DNA of 64,000 nucleotides from Lentisphaeria bacterium (GCA_003526375.1 DPDG01000104.1:1-64000), one strand, 5' to 3'; positions 40,214 to 49,265 are shown, counted from the stretch's first letter. Numbers and translations are program-made. Notes: a model not told the origin generated them from the sequence alone.

Positions 40214-40891
40214 ATGAAAAAACAAACTCAGAAAATAACAAAAACTGTATCCGGAAAGGCTCCGGCGAAAAAAACCGCGCCAACTGTCTCCAAAACAAAA
40301 AATACAGTTGAAAAGTCTGCTCCGGCAAAAAAAGCCGTGAAGACGGCTCCTGCCGGAAAGACAGTGAAAGCAGCCGCAGAAAAAACCGTCAGGAAAGCGG
40401 TGAAATCCGCTCCGGTCAAAGCTCCCGCCAGAAAAGCGGCAGTCAAAACCCCGGCGGCGGAAGTGCATCATGAACATGAGCACCCCGTACGCAAACTGAA
40501 ACTCAGCAAAGTGGACAAAAAATATTTCCGTGAACTGCTGATGCACGCCCGCGATTCTTTCGGCGAGCAGATTCAGGTCCATGTGGACGAGGCTCTTTCC
40601 TCCAGAAAAGACTCTGCTGGAGAACGTGCAGGCATGGCAACTCATATGGCGGATCTCGGCAGCGACAATTTCAGGCATGATTTCGAGCTCGGGCTTCTTA
40701 CCGATGAGGTCGATGTGCTGGAAATGATTGATGAGGCGCTTCAGAGAATTGAAGACTCCGAATACGGCGTCTGCCTTGACTGCGGCGCAATTATCCCGAA
40801 AGAACGTCTTGAAGCGAAGCCCTATGCGAGATACTGCACCAAGTGCAAATCCAAGCGCGAAGAGATGGAAGACTCCCGTTACCACAGATAA
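40214..40891 (+). CDS. DksA/TraR-family protein with histone H1-like basic N-terminal tail
   Basis: The protein has 225 residues from ATG 40214. The first 85 or so are a Lys/Ala/Pro-rich tail (GKAPAKKTAPTVSK, SAPAKKAVKTAP), like histone H1 or Hc proteins, followed by a short His/Glu patch. Then comes a DksA/TraR coiled-coil (KYFRELLMHARDSFGEQIQVHVDEAL) and a C4 zinc finger (CLDCGAIIPKERLEAKPYARYCTKCKSKREE). The DksA part would bind RNA polymerase through the secondary channel; the tail probably binds nucleic acid. It is followed 18 bases later by lspA. Confidence 0.88.
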   Translation: MKKQTQKITKTVSGKAPAKKTAPTVSKTKNTVEKSAPAKKAVKTAPAGKTVKAAAEKTVRKAVKSAPVKAPARKAAVKTPAAEVHHEHEHPVRKLKLSKVDKKYFRELLMHARDSFGEQIQVHVDEALSSRKDSAGERAGMATHMADLGSDNFRHDFELGLLTDEVDVLEMIDEALQRIEDSEYGVCLDCGAIIPKERLEAKPYARYCTKCKSKREEMEDSRYHR

Positions 40892-40909
40892 TCAAGAAGC
40901 CGGAAACGA

Positions 40910-41461
40910 ATGAGTTTTTTACAAAGCAAAAGACTGGAACGCGGGGCGGAAAAGGAAACCAGAACCTTGATTGCCGCCCTGATTCTTGCACTGGTTTTCA
41001 TCGCGCTGGATCAGATCACCAAAGCGGCTGTCGTCAAATACATCCGTTTCGGGGAACGCATTCCGGTCATTCCGGATTTCTTCAACCTGACTTATATCAC
41101 CAACACCGGAGCGGCGTGGGGAATTCTTGCGGGACACGGCTGGCTGCTCCTGCTTATCTCCTTTGCAGTTCTGATCGCCGTCATCTATTTCATTCATACA
41201 TTGACGGACGGCTGGCCGGAACGCATTTATGCGATTGCCCTGATCGTATCCGGCATTGTCGGCAATTCCATTGACCGCATTTTCCGCAGGGAAGTTGTCG
41301 ATTTTCTCCAGTTTCTCTTCGGCAAATACCAATACCCGTCTTTCAATATTGCAGATTCATGCATCTGCGTCGGCGTATTCATTTTCATTCTCTCCACGAT
41401 CCTGCGGCCCGACAGAAAGAAGCCGGAACCCGATTCCTCCTATGTCCAGCTCCAGAAATGA
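40910..41461 (+). CDS. lspA: Lipoprotein signal peptidase
   Basis: The 183-residue protein has four hydrophobic helices and the LspA aspartates in NSIDRIFRREVVDFL and YPSFNIADSCICVG, with LDQITKAAV near the N-terminus and ITNTGAAWGIL. It cleaves prolipoproteins at the lipobox Cys in the inner membrane. It overlaps miaA by 20 bases. Confidence 0.95.
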   Translation: MSFLQSKRLERGAEKETRTLIAALILALVFIALDQITKAAVVKYIRFGERIPVIPDFFNLTYITNTGAAWGILAGHGWLLLLISFAVLIAVIYFIHTLTDGWPERIYAIALIVSGIVGNSIDRIFRREVVDFLQFLFGKYQYPSFNIADSCICVGVFIFILSTILRPDRKKPEPDSSYVQLQK

Positions 41462-42371
41462 CTCTGTGCGTTTTCCCGTAATCATGGGAGCCACGGCATC
41501 AGGCAAGACGGCATTGGCAGTCCGGCTGGCTCTCCGGCTTGGCGGCGAGGTTATCTCCGCCGATTCCATGCAGGTTTACCGGGGGCTCGCCATCGGCACG
41601 GCAAAACCGTCTCCGGAGGAACGCGCGGGAATTCCTCATCATCTGATCGACATTGCCGATATCACGGAAAAATATGATGTGTTCCGTTTTTGTTCCGATG
41701 CCGAAAAACTGATCACGGAAATCCGTTCCCGCGGCAAAGTGCCAGTCGCAGCGGGCGGAACCGGTCTGTATCTGCGCGGGCTCCTCTATGGCCTCGACCC
41801 GCTTCCCGCTTCGGAATCCCTGCGGCAGGAGCTGGATTCTCAGTATGACAATGAGGCGCATTTCCCTGAATTGCAGAAAATCATGCAGGAAAAAGCCCCG
41901 CAGGACTATGAGAAATTTCACCAACACCGCAGGAAACTGATTCGCGCGTACGAAGTCCTGCTTCTGACCGGCAATCAGATGACGAAGCTCCAGCAGACAT
42001 GGAAGACGGCGGAATGCCGCAGGGATGCCCGTTCCTTTGTATTGGAATGGGATAATGCCGTATTGCGGGAACGGATCAGCAGGAGATGTTCGGAGATGCT
42101 GGCGTCAGGCTGGATCGACGAAGCGGAGCGGTTCATTCGGGAAGGGCTGCACGATTCTCCGACCGCATGGCAGGTGCTCGGATACCGCCAGATCGCCGAA
42201 TACCTGAACGGGAAGCTGCGCCGGGATGAACTGCATGACAGGATTACGACGGCGACATGGCAGTTTGCGCGCCGCCAGAATACCTGGTTCCGCACCCAGC
42301 ACCCGGAAGCGAAACGGATTCCGATGCCGGAACCTGCCGCCGAAGAAATCATTGTGGAAAATCTTCAGTAA
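41442..42371 (+). CDS. miaA: tRNA dimethylallyltransferase
   Basis: The 309-residue protein has the P-loop IMGATASGKTAL, the SADSMQVYRGLAIGTAKP motif, GIPHHLIDIADI and VAAGGTGLYLRGLLYGL. The C-terminal part has DSPTAWQVLGYRQIAEYLNG and RRQNTWFRTQ. It transfers dimethylallyl to A37 of UNN-reading tRNAs. The start at 41442 lies inside the end of lspA and has no strong SD, suggesting translational coupling. Confidence 0.95.
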   Translation: MSSSRNDSVRFPVIMGATASGKTALAVRLALRLGGEVISADSMQVYRGLAIGTAKPSPEERAGIPHHLIDIADITEKYDVFRFCSDAEKLITEIRSRGKVPVAAGGTGLYLRGLLYGLDPLPASESLRQELDSQYDNEAHFPELQKIMQEKAPQDYEKFHQHRRKLIRAYEVLLLTGNQMTKLQQTWKTAECRRDARSFVLEWDNAVLRERISRRCSEMLASGWIDEAERFIREGLHDSPTAWQVLGYRQIAEYLNGKLRRDELHDRITTATWQFARRQNTWFRTQHPEAKRIPMPEPAAEEIIVENLQ

Positions 42372-42640
42372 AAAACCGTTGCGGCATGATTCAGCAGGAG
42401 GAAAAGCAACTTTCCGCTGAATCTTTTGCCATATTTTAATGTTCAAACCCTTTTTTTTGAAAAAAAGTTTTTTCTTTTGCATAAAAACCGTTTTTCCTGC
42501 GAATTTGTTTACAGAAAAGCAAATGATCAACGCTCACCAAGTGCAGACCATGGAAAAAATGATCGGCGGATGATTGGCTGCTTCGAATGCTGTCGGGGGG
42601 ACGGTGTTCATTTCCAACAAACATCTCAGGAGGTGTGATA
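42372..42640. other. Intergenic region between miaA and the lexA-like gene
   Basis: The spacer contains a T-run/A-run/T-run segment at about 42449-42475 that can fold as a weak terminator, and an AGGAGGTG site just before ATG 42641. I see no obvious SOS box. There is no convincing gene. Confidence 0.45.
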
Positions 42641-43264
42641 ATGAAGGGTCTTACAGACAAGCAACGCAACATTCTCGAATTCATCAGCGATTTTATGGAA
42701 GCCAATGTCATGGCGCCGACCGTATACGAGATTGCCGAACATTTTAATATCAAGACATCGACGGTATTCGCTCATCTGCGTTCTCTGCAGAAGAAGAATT
42801 ATCTGAAAAGAAGTTCCAAGGCTCGAAGCATCAGCCTGAGCAAACCGCGCAGGAAAAGCAGATGCCCGAACGGGCTGCGTTCCGTTCCTCTGCTTGAAAA
42901 ACTGGACGACTTGAGCATCATCCGGCACAAGGGAAACAGCGAGATTTTCTATGATTCCTCCATGCTCCGGAGTGATGAGGATGCAAAAAAGCTTTTTGCG
43001 ATCCGCGTCGAAGCCGGTTCCATGAATGCTTCGGGCATCCTCAGCGGAGATATTGCGATTCTGAAGAAATCGTTCGGCAACCTCAAAAACGGCGATATCG
43101 TGCTGATCAAGGTCAACGGAGTTCCAGAACTCAGGACCTATCGTCAGGTGGATGCCGACCACGTGGAACTTGCTCCGTCTTCCGCAGGCTATACCATGGT
43201 CCGCGGATTGAGATCGGAACTTCCGATCCAGGGAGTCCTCGTCGGGCTCCAGAGATCGTTGTAA
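42641..43264 (+). CDS. LexA-like repressor, probably not self-cleaving
   Basis: The 207-residue protein starts after AGGAGGTG. Residues 1-65 form a LexA winged helix (LTDKQRNILEFISDFMEANVMAPTVYEIAEHFNIKTSTVFAHLRSLQKKNYLKR), and 80-207 form an S24-like domain with GSMNASGILSGDIAIL and NGDIVLIKVNG. The Ser (S127) is present, but the usual Ala-Gly cleavage site after the PLL segment is replaced (VPLLEKLDDLS), and the Lys expected after NG..PE is Arg (R165 in ELRTYR). It is therefore either a permanently active repressor or one relieved in another way. The adjacent dinG suggests a DNA-damage link. Confidence 0.85.
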   Translation: MKGLTDKQRNILEFISDFMEANVMAPTVYEIAEHFNIKTSTVFAHLRSLQKKNYLKRSSKARSISLSKPRRKSRCPNGLRSVPLLEKLDDLSIIRHKGNSEIFYDSSMLRSDEDAKKLFAIRVEAGSMNASGILSGDIAILKKSFGNLKNGDIVLIKVNGVPELRTYRQVDADHVELAPSSAGYTMVRGLRSELPIQGVLVGLQRSL

Positions 43265-43607
43265 CAGTGTGAACTCCGGTTCCTTTTTTCGGGGGGAAGA
43301 AGGAAACCGGCGCTCATATCAGACCATCTCCAGGCAGGCTCAGTGATAAAAAAGCATTCGTGCTTCCGTCAAGGGGGGGGAAATGTGAAAGCATTTCGGC
43401 GGAAGAAGGGGGGAACGGATGCCGCGGGAATCACAGCAGATGCCGGGACGTCACTCCGGGAAACACTCCCGGAGTCTTTTTTTGTACTGCCGGACGCGCC
43501 ATCGGCTCCGGCGGCAAAACACTTTCATGATATCTTTGAAAACGTTCTTGAATAAATGACGCTTCTGCGCTATCTTTCCGGGTTCAACATGAAAACGGAT
43601 CGGATGG
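43265..43607. other. Structured intergenic region between lexA-like gene and dinG
   Basis: No gene is visible in these 343 bases. The first part folds as CCGGTT...AACCGG just after the lexA-like stop. A five-base stem AAGCA-TTCG-TGCTT with a UUCG-type loop follows at about 43353-43366, then purine-rich runs, then a strong terminator at 43453-43483. The region could be a long 3' UTR or a separate small RNA of about 200 nt. Confidence 0.4.
43453..43483 (+). terminator. Rho-independent terminator
   Basis: ACTCCGGG (43453-43460) pairs with CCCGGAGT (43468-43475) around AAACACT, followed by C and seven T. Confidence 0.85.
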
Positions 43608-45641
43608 ATGATAGAAATTGCGGAACATGATGAAAACTTCTTCAAGGAAGTCAGGACATGCTGTCTGAAAAACACCAGCGCGTTTTTTTCCGAGGATACA
43701 CCTCTCAAGGATGCCCATGCCTACGGGGGGCGTCCGTATGAAAAACGGATTCAGCAGGAACAGATGGCGCTTGCCGTCGCGGACGCTTTCGAGAAAAACA
43801 GCAACCTCTGCGTCGAGGCGCCCACGGGAGTCGGAAAAAGTTTTGCCTACCTGATTCCGGCGATCTACCATGCGCTTGCCATCCGCCGTCCGGTACTGAT
43901 TACGACTGAGACGATCAATCTTCAGGAGCAGCTTGTCCGCAAGGACCTGCCGCTTCTCAAAGACATCATGAAGATCAATTTTTCCTATGTGATCGCCGTC
44001 GGGCGCGCCAACTATCTCTGCCGGAGACGGCTTGCCCTTGCAATGGGGGAGCACCGGGACGAATTTCTGCCGGTCGCCGGATTTGAATCCGACGCGGCGC
44101 AGGTCGCACGTTGGGCGGAGACTTCCGAAACCGGATTCTACACGGATCTCCCGTTCAAACTGGAGCGCGGCGTCTGGAACTGCCTTTGCAGTGAAACGGC
44201 ATCCTGCGGGGGACCCTCCTGCCGTTTCTTCCGGTCCTGTTTTTACTGGCGGGCGCGGAGGGAATGGGATAAAGCGGATATCATCGTCACGAATCATGCG
44301 CTGTTTTTTGTCGATCTCAAGATGCGTGCGCTGGAACACATGGACGCCACGCCGCTTCCGGATTATTCCGCAGTCATTTTCGACGAAGCGCACACACTGG
44401 AAGACAATGCGGCAAAGCATCTGGGACTGCATCTGACCTCCTCCGCCGTCCGTTTCTTTCTGAACCGTCTGTATAATCCGAACAGCGGACGCGGACTTAT
44501 GGTCAAGCCGGGCGAATCTTCCCTGGTCATGCGCGGGCTCATTTCAAAAATTCACGATCTCTCCAACGAATTCTTCGGGCAGTTCGAAGAAACTCTGGAA
44601 CGTTTCCCCGACCATTGTATGCGCATACGGCGCATGGGACAGTTTTCGGATAACCTTTCCGGATCTTTCAAAGAGCTTGAAAAACTGCTTCACGACTATA
44701 CCGATGAACAGGAAAACGAGGAATTCAAAACGGAGCTCCGCGCCCAGATCGACCGCTGTATCGCCATGAGCGATTCCATCCGTGACTTCATCTCGCAGGA
44801 ACAGCCGGACTACGTTTACTGGGCGGAGGAAAAACGCAGCTCCTTCACGGGAAACAATATCATCGAGCTCTATTCCGCCCCGTTGAATGTTCCGGATATC
44901 CTGCGCACGACGCTTTTTTCGCAGACGTTTCCGGTGATTCTCACCAGCGCAACGCTCGCCGTCAATTCCAATCTGGAATATTTCAACAAACGCGTGGGCT
45001 TCTGCAACGGCACGAATCTGATCCTCGATTCTCCGTTTGACTTCAACTCTCAGGTGAAACTGTATCTTGCGCGCACCATGCCGCTGCCGAGTGAATCCAA
45101 TTATAACGACGCCGCGGCGGAGGCGATCAAGGATTTCGTCAATTTCACGCAAGGGCGCGCCTTTGTGCTTTTCACAAGTTACGGGATGCTCCGTTACTGT
45201 GCGGATGCGCTGGGCCCGGTTTTCAGGACTGCCGGTTATCAGCTGTTTATCCACGGGGATTCCCTTTCCCGCACCGCAATGCTGAATGAGTTCAAACAGA
45301 GTGCGAACGGCGTGATTTTCGGGGCGCAGAGCTTCTGGACCGGCGTCGATGTGCCCGGAGAAGCATTAAGCAATGTCATCATCACGAAACTGCCGTTTGC
45401 CGTTCCGAACCATCCGCTGATCGAGGCGCGGTGCGAGCGGATCAAAGCCGCCGGCGGGCGTCCCTTCGAAGAATACACGATTCCGGATGCGGTTCTGATG
45501 TTCCGCCAGGGGATCGGGCGCCTGATCCGAAGCAGGACGGACCACGGTATCATTGTGGTTCTGGACCCGCGCATGGTTTCCAAATATTACGGCAGAGTCT
45601 TCCTGAATTCCATTCCGCACTGCCCGGTGGAGTATTTCTGA
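43608..45641 (+). CDS. dinG: ATP-dependent DNA helicase, DinG/XPD-like
   Basis: The 677-residue superfamily 2 helicase has Walker A VEAPTGVGKSFAY (residues 69-81), motif Ia ITTETINLQEQL, four iron-sulfur-type cysteines in WNCLCSETASCGGPSCRFFRSC, DEAH (IFDEAHTLEDNA), VILTSATLAVN and a late motif VI MFRQGIGRLIRS. It unwinds forked DNA or R-loops in repair. The start is ATG 43608 with a weak SD. It is preceded by a lexA-like gene, but a terminator lies between them, so it probably has its own promoter. Confidence 0.92.
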   Translation: MIEIAEHDENFFKEVRTCCLKNTSAFFSEDTPLKDAHAYGGRPYEKRIQQEQMALAVADAFEKNSNLCVEAPTGVGKSFAYLIPAIYHALAIRRPVLITTETINLQEQLVRKDLPLLKDIMKINFSYVIAVGRANYLCRRRLALAMGEHRDEFLPVAGFESDAAQVARWAETSETGFYTDLPFKLERGVWNCLCSETASCGGPSCRFFRSCFYWRARREWDKADIIVTNHALFFVDLKMRALEHMDATPLPDYSAVIFDEAHTLEDNAAKHLGLHLTSSAVRFFLNRLYNPNSGRGLMVKPGESSLVMRGLISKIHDLSNEFFGQFEETLERFPDHCMRIRRMGQFSDNLSGSFKELEKLLHDYTDEQENEEFKTELRAQIDRCIAMSDSIRDFISQEQPDYVYWAEEKRSSFTGNNIIELYSAPLNVPDILRTTLFSQTFPVILTSATLAVNSNLEYFNKRVGFCNGTNLILDSPFDFNSQVKLYLARTMPLPSESNYNDAAAEAIKDFVNFTQGRAFVLFTSYGMLRYCADALGPVFRTAGYQLFIHGDSLSRTAMLNEFKQSANGVIFGAQSFWTGVDVPGEALSNVIITKLPFAVPNHPLIEARCERIKAAGGRPFEEYTIPDAVLMFRQGIGRLIRSRTDHGIIVVLDPRMVSKYYGRVFLNSIPHCPVEYF

Positions 45642-45717
45642 CCGTCAGGAAAATACGGGTGCCGAATCAGTTTTTCCGGTTGCGTAAAATTTGATAAAAT
45701 TTTTCTGTTTAATCTGC

Positions 45718-45745
45718 TTGACTTTTATTTCAAAAGACTTATAAT
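45718..45745 (+). promoter_or_regulatory. Strong sigma70-like promoter
   Basis: TTGACT (45718-45723) and TATAAT (45740-45745) are separated by 16 bases, upstream of the putative lipoprotein gene at 45822. Confidence 0.75.
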
Positions 45746-45821
45746 TATCAACAACAAGGGAATTTTTCACGAAGCTATCTTGAAGTGTTCCTCAAAACGC
45801 AAAAATGCAAAGGATTTATTT

Positions 45822-46412
45822 ATGAAGAAAATTATGGTTCTTCTTGTAGCGGTTCTGACTGCTACTCTCTTTACTGCTTGTTCAACAACAAACACCAGCG
45901 ATGCCGGAACAATGAACCTCTATCCGGATCTCTATAAACCGGCAAAAGCCTACCGCCCCAAATACAATGTCGATCTTACCAACAAGATTACCGGAACAGC
46001 CAATGTCCACGTTCTTTTCGGAATCTTCGTCTGGGGTGAAAGCAAATTTGCAGACAATGCAAGCATTTTCGCAGACGACAGTGCTTTTTCATGGCTGTAT
46101 TCCATTTTCCCGTCCGCAAAAAATATTTCCGCAAAGGCTGCATTCTACAAAGCCTGCGCTGCTTACAAACAGCCCAAAACCCAGAAGCCTGCGGATGCCA
46201 TCATCGCAGCCCGTTACGAAGTTGTGACGAAAGATTATTTCGTATATCAGAATCTGAATACGAAGGTCACAGGCTATCCGGCTGTCATGGAAGGACTTGA
46301 TGAAGTCAAAGTCATTTCTTTCTATATTGACGGAAAAGGAAACATGCATGTTCTCTCCGGCAACGATGTTTATGTGAACATTGCACCGGTTGTGAAAGTC
46401 GGCTGGTTCTGA
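45822..46412 (+). CDS. Putative lipoprotein of unknown function
   Basis: The protein has 196 residues from ATG 45822 after AAAGGA. It has a lipoprotein-type signal (MKKIMVLLVAVLTATLFTACSTTNTS) with a probable lipid-modified Cys20. The mature part contains KYNVDLTNKITGTANVHVLFGIFVWGESKFADNA and two Ala-rich segments, and ends YVNIAPVVKVGWF. The GIFxWGES...FADN pattern recalls small TRL-like or outer-membrane-associated lipoproteins, but I cannot name a family. It is monocistronic with a strong promoter and terminator, so it is probably abundant. Confidence 0.75.
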   Translation: MKKIMVLLVAVLTATLFTACSTTNTSDAGTMNLYPDLYKPAKAYRPKYNVDLTNKITGTANVHVLFGIFVWGESKFADNASIFADDSAFSWLYSIFPSAKNISAKAAFYKACAAYKQPKTQKPADAIIAARYEVVTKDYFVYQNLNTKVTGYPAVMEGLDEVKVISFYIDGKGNMHVLSGNDVYVNIAPVVKVGWF

Positions 46413-46443
46413 TATCCAATTATCTGAACACAAGAGATAGCGG

Positions 46444-46474
46444 GTTAAAGGGGCTGTTCCATCGCCCCTTTAAC
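46444..46474 (+). terminator. Rho-independent terminator after the lipoprotein gene
   Basis: GTTAAAGGGGC (46444-46454) pairs perfectly with GCCCCTTTAAC (46464-46474), followed by TTTATC. Confidence 0.8.
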
Positions 46475-46540
46475 TTTATCATTCCGGTGATTCCGCTTTT
46501 CAGATGCAGCAGGCAGGATTTTATTGAGACAGAGGAACTT

Positions 46541-47347
46541 ATGGTTAAATTTTTTACCGGTCTTTTTCTTTTCGGCGCCGCTTCCTGTTCTGCTTTATCC
46601 GGCGAAAAATCAGGAACGGCTCTCTTCTCTCCGGAACCTGCAGGGAAAGTGGCGGTTTCCGCTGAACAGTCATCCATGCCTGAAACGCCTCTCGTAATTC
46701 AGGACACCGGAAAAAACAGAAAAGAGGATTTTGCGGGAAACTGGGTCGCATACCGGATGTATTACAGTTATCCGTCAGGAAAGCTGGACACCGGATTCAC
46801 GCTGACCGCAGATGGTTGCTGGCTCAGCCGGTCCGGGGAGTCTCAGCCGCGAAAACTCGGTACGTTCCGTGTGACGGATGACTACATCCTGTTCCAGCCC
46901 TCAGTTCCAGACGGGAAGAAAACGGACGACAGGGCTATTCCAGGCAGGCTTCTCAACAAGAATGGTTTCGTCCTTACCGGACACGAACAGAAAAACCGGA
47001 GTGTGATGTACCGCAGGGAGCAGAGTATATCTTCCGTCAGCCTGAAGGAACTGGAAGGAAAATGGCAGTTTTTTGATGTTGACCCGCTGACACGGAAAAA
47101 GCGCCCATCCCCTTTCATCATGGAATTCAAACCGGATGGAACATATGAAGTTCATCTGAAAAGACAGGATTTCATTGTCCCGCAAGGTGCCGGAAAAGGA
47201 GTTTACGAATTGAAAAAAGATTCTGTAAACCTGAAAAATGCATGTAAAACGGATGGACCGTGGAAAAATATGAGTTTTTTCATGCTTTTCGACAATCTGA
47301 TTCTGAATCAACCGGACGGCGGATATGTTTTCGGTGAAAAACAATAA
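46541..47347 (+). CDS. Exported protein of unknown function, possible lipoprotein
   Basis: The protein has 268 residues from ATG 46541 after GAGGAA. The signal MVKFFTGLFLFGAASCSALSG may be a lipoprotein signal with Cys15, although the residue at -3 is Ala rather than Leu. The mature part contains two similar beta-rich repeats: FAGNWVAYRMYYSYPSG...FTLTADGCW...GTFRVTDDYILFQP and LEGKWQFFDVDPLT...MEFKPDGTYEVHL...GVYELKKDSVNL. Each resembles a lipocalin-like stress-protein fold with a GxW start. The function is not known. It converges with the trp operon. Confidence 0.65.
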   Translation: MVKFFTGLFLFGAASCSALSGEKSGTALFSPEPAGKVAVSAEQSSMPETPLVIQDTGKNRKEDFAGNWVAYRMYYSYPSGKLDTGFTLTADGCWLSRSGESQPRKLGTFRVTDDYILFQPSVPDGKKTDDRAIPGRLLNKNGFVLTGHEQKNRSVMYRREQSISSVSLKELEGKWQFFDVDPLTRKKRPSPFIMEFKPDGTYEVHLKRQDFIVPQGAGKGVYELKKDSVNLKNACKTDGPWKNMSFFMLFDNLILNQPDGGYVFGEKQ

Positions 47348-47393
47348 CCTCCCGCCGTATTTCACAGTTCATGCAATATACCGCAGATAAAGC

Positions 47394-47419
47394 CGGGCGA
47401 GAGAAAAAACTCACGCCCG
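47394..47419. terminator. Hairpin between convergent genes, possible terminator
   Basis: CGGGCGAGAG (47394-47403) pairs with CTCACGCCCG (47410-47419) apart from one A-A mismatch. The A/T run is in the loop rather than after the stem, so termination is uncertain. It is the only candidate for the end of the trp operon. Confidence 0.4.
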
Positions 47420-47424
47420 ACATA

Positions 47425-48468
47425 TCAGGCTGTCTTCAGCTTTTTTGCTGCTTCGCGGATCAGTCGTTCCGTTTCCTCCCAGCCGATGCACGGGTCCGTA
47501 ATGGAAAGTTCGGGACAGGGAGTGACGCCCGCCTGAAGTTTCTGGCTGCCTTCCCGGAACCAGCTTTCCAGCATGATTCCGGCAATCGCTTTTTCTCCGT
47601 CGCGGCACTGCCGGATCACGTCCCGGAGCACAATATGCTGCTTTCGCGGGTCTTTGCCTGAATTCGCATGACTGCAATCAATCACGATGCGTTCCGGCAG
47701 ATTCGCTTTCCTCAGGCGCTCTTTCAGGTCGGAAACACGGACTGCATCATAGTTCGGGCCGCTGTTTCCTCCGCGCAGGACAACGTGGCAGTAAGGATTT
47801 CCCTTTGTACGGAAAATGCCCGTGTGCCCGTTTTCCATGGTGCCGATGAAACTGTGCGGGGAACGTGCCGTCGCAACTGCGTCGATCGCCGTCTGGAAAT
47901 CGCCGTCCGTCGAGTTCTTGAACCCGACCGCCATCGGCAGGCCACTGGCAAGCTGGCGGTGTGTCGGCGCCTCGGTTGTACGTGCGCCGATTGCCGCCCA
48001 GGTGATCGTGTCCTCCAGATACGCCGAAATGACCGGGTCAAGCATCTCCGTTGCGGCAGGCAGTCCCAGTTCTGCGATTTTCAGCAGAAGACGGCGTGCC
48101 ATGACAATGCCTTTTTCGATATTGTATTCGCCGTTCAGGTCGGGATCGTAGATGAGCCCTTTCCAGCCCAGCGTCGTGCGCGGTTTTTCAAAGTAGACGC
48201 GCATGATGACCATGAAACGGTCTCTGACTTCATCGCCAAGCGCTTTGAGCCGTCCGGCGTAGCGCAGAGCCGCATCGGGATCATGGATCGAACACGGTCC
48301 CACGATCATCATCAAACGGTCCGAGCGTCCCTGGAGGATGTCGAACACGGAACGCCGCGCCGCGTCGATCATCTTTGCAGATTCCGGCGGCAGAGGCAGT
48401 TCCGTGCAGACCGTTCCGGGCGACGTCAGCATGGCGCGTCCGGCGATATTGGCATTGTTATTCAGCAT
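47425..48468 (-). CDS. 3-deoxy-7-phosphoheptulonate (DAHP) synthase, class I AroF/AroG type
   Basis: The 347-residue enzyme makes DAHP from PEP and erythrose-4-phosphate, the entry step of the shikimate pathway. Class I marks are MMIVGPCSIHDPDAALRYA, VIMRVYFEKPRTTLGWKGLIYDPDLNG, WAAIGARTTEAPTHRQLASGLPMAVGFKNSTDG and VIDCSHANSGKDPRKQ. It overlaps trpA by 11 bases and is the last gene of the trp operon, so it is probably the isozyme that supplies tryptophan synthesis under trp attenuation control. I cannot tell which amino acid inhibits it, so no aroF/aroG/aroH letter is given. Confidence 0.95.
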   Translation of the reverse strand: MLNNNANIAGRAMLTSPGTVCTELPLPPESAKMIDAARRSVFDILQGRSDRLMMIVGPCSIHDPDAALRYAGRLKALGDEVRDRFMVIMRVYFEKPRTTLGWKGLIYDPDLNGEYNIEKGIVMARRLLLKIAELGLPAATEMLDPVISAYLEDTITWAAIGARTTEAPTHRQLASGLPMAVGFKNSTDGDFQTAIDAVATARSPHSFIGTMENGHTGIFRTKGNPYCHVVLRGGNSGPNYDAVRVSDLKERLRKANLPERIVIDCSHANSGKDPRKQHIVLRDVIRQCRDGEKAIAGIMLESWFREGSQKLQAGVTPCPELSITDPCIGWEETERLIREAAKKLKTA

Positions 48469-49264
48469 GAGACACGCCGCGCGCCAGAGATTTCACCAGA
48501 ACGGCGACTTTTTCCTGACGTTCGGAAATGTTCTCCTCCCCGAACATCGGATGAATCGCCGCGGAACCAACCACCACGCCATCCGCATGTTTTGCCACCG
48601 CGCGCGTCGCATCCTCCGTCGAGATGCCGAAACCGGCGACAACGGGAACGGGGGAAAGCGAACGCAGTTGTGCCAGGCGTTCCGCAAGTTCCGGAGGAAG
48701 CTTCGAGCGCTCGCCGGTTACGCCGCGCACCGTGACATAGTACACGAAACCGGTTGCATCGCGCATGATCATTTCGGCGCGGGCGAGACTGGTTGTCGGA
48801 GAGACCAGCGGAATCAGGTGCAGATGATGTTTCGCGCAGAGCGGCTTGAGCTCCCCGCTTTCCTCGTGCGGCACATCGACCGCCAGAATGCCGTCCACAC
48901 CGATCTGCTCCAGCTTCGCCGCGAGCGCCTCCAAACCGTAATTCATCATGACGTTGAAATAACTGAACAGGATCAACCCGGTATCGGGGTATCTCGCGCG
49001 GATGCGCTGCGCCATTGCGAGGATTTTTTTCAGCGTGATGCCGTTTTTCAAGGCAACCTGCGATGCTTTCTGGATCATGACGCCGTCCGCGATCGGATCG
49101 GAAAACGGCACACCGAGTTCAATGATGTCGGCTCCCGCTTCGATGCTTTTTCCGATCAGTTCCTCACTGCTTTTTTCATCGGGAAAACCGCAACTGTTGA
49201 AGATGACCAGCGCCTTGCGTTTTTCATCCCTGCACTTCCTGAATATTTTCTGAATTCTGTCCAT
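48458..49264 (-). CDS. trpA: Tryptophan synthase alpha subunit
   Basis: The protein has 268 residues, the standard length, from ATG 49264, which overlaps the trpB stop region; an upstream ATG at 49282 lies inside trpB and is less likely. Motifs are IELGVPFSDPIADGVMIQKA (with the catalytic Glu), LAVDVPHEESGELKPL, FVYYVTVRGVTGERSKLP (loop 6) and VVAGFGIST. It cleaves indole-3-glycerol phosphate to indole and GAP. Confidence 0.96.
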   Translation of the reverse strand: MDRIQKIFRKCRDEKRKALVIFNSCGFPDEKSSEELIGKSIEAGADIIELGVPFSDPIADGVMIQKASQVALKNGITLKKILAMAQRIRARYPDTGLILFSYFNVMMNYGLEALAAKLEQIGVDGILAVDVPHEESGELKPLCAKHHLHLIPLVSPTTSLARAEMIMRDATGFVYYVTVRGVTGERSKLPPELAERLAQLRSLSPVPVVAGFGISTEDATRAVAKHADGVVVGSAAIHPMFGEENISERQEKVAVLVKSLARGVSHAE

Positions 49265-49265
49265 G

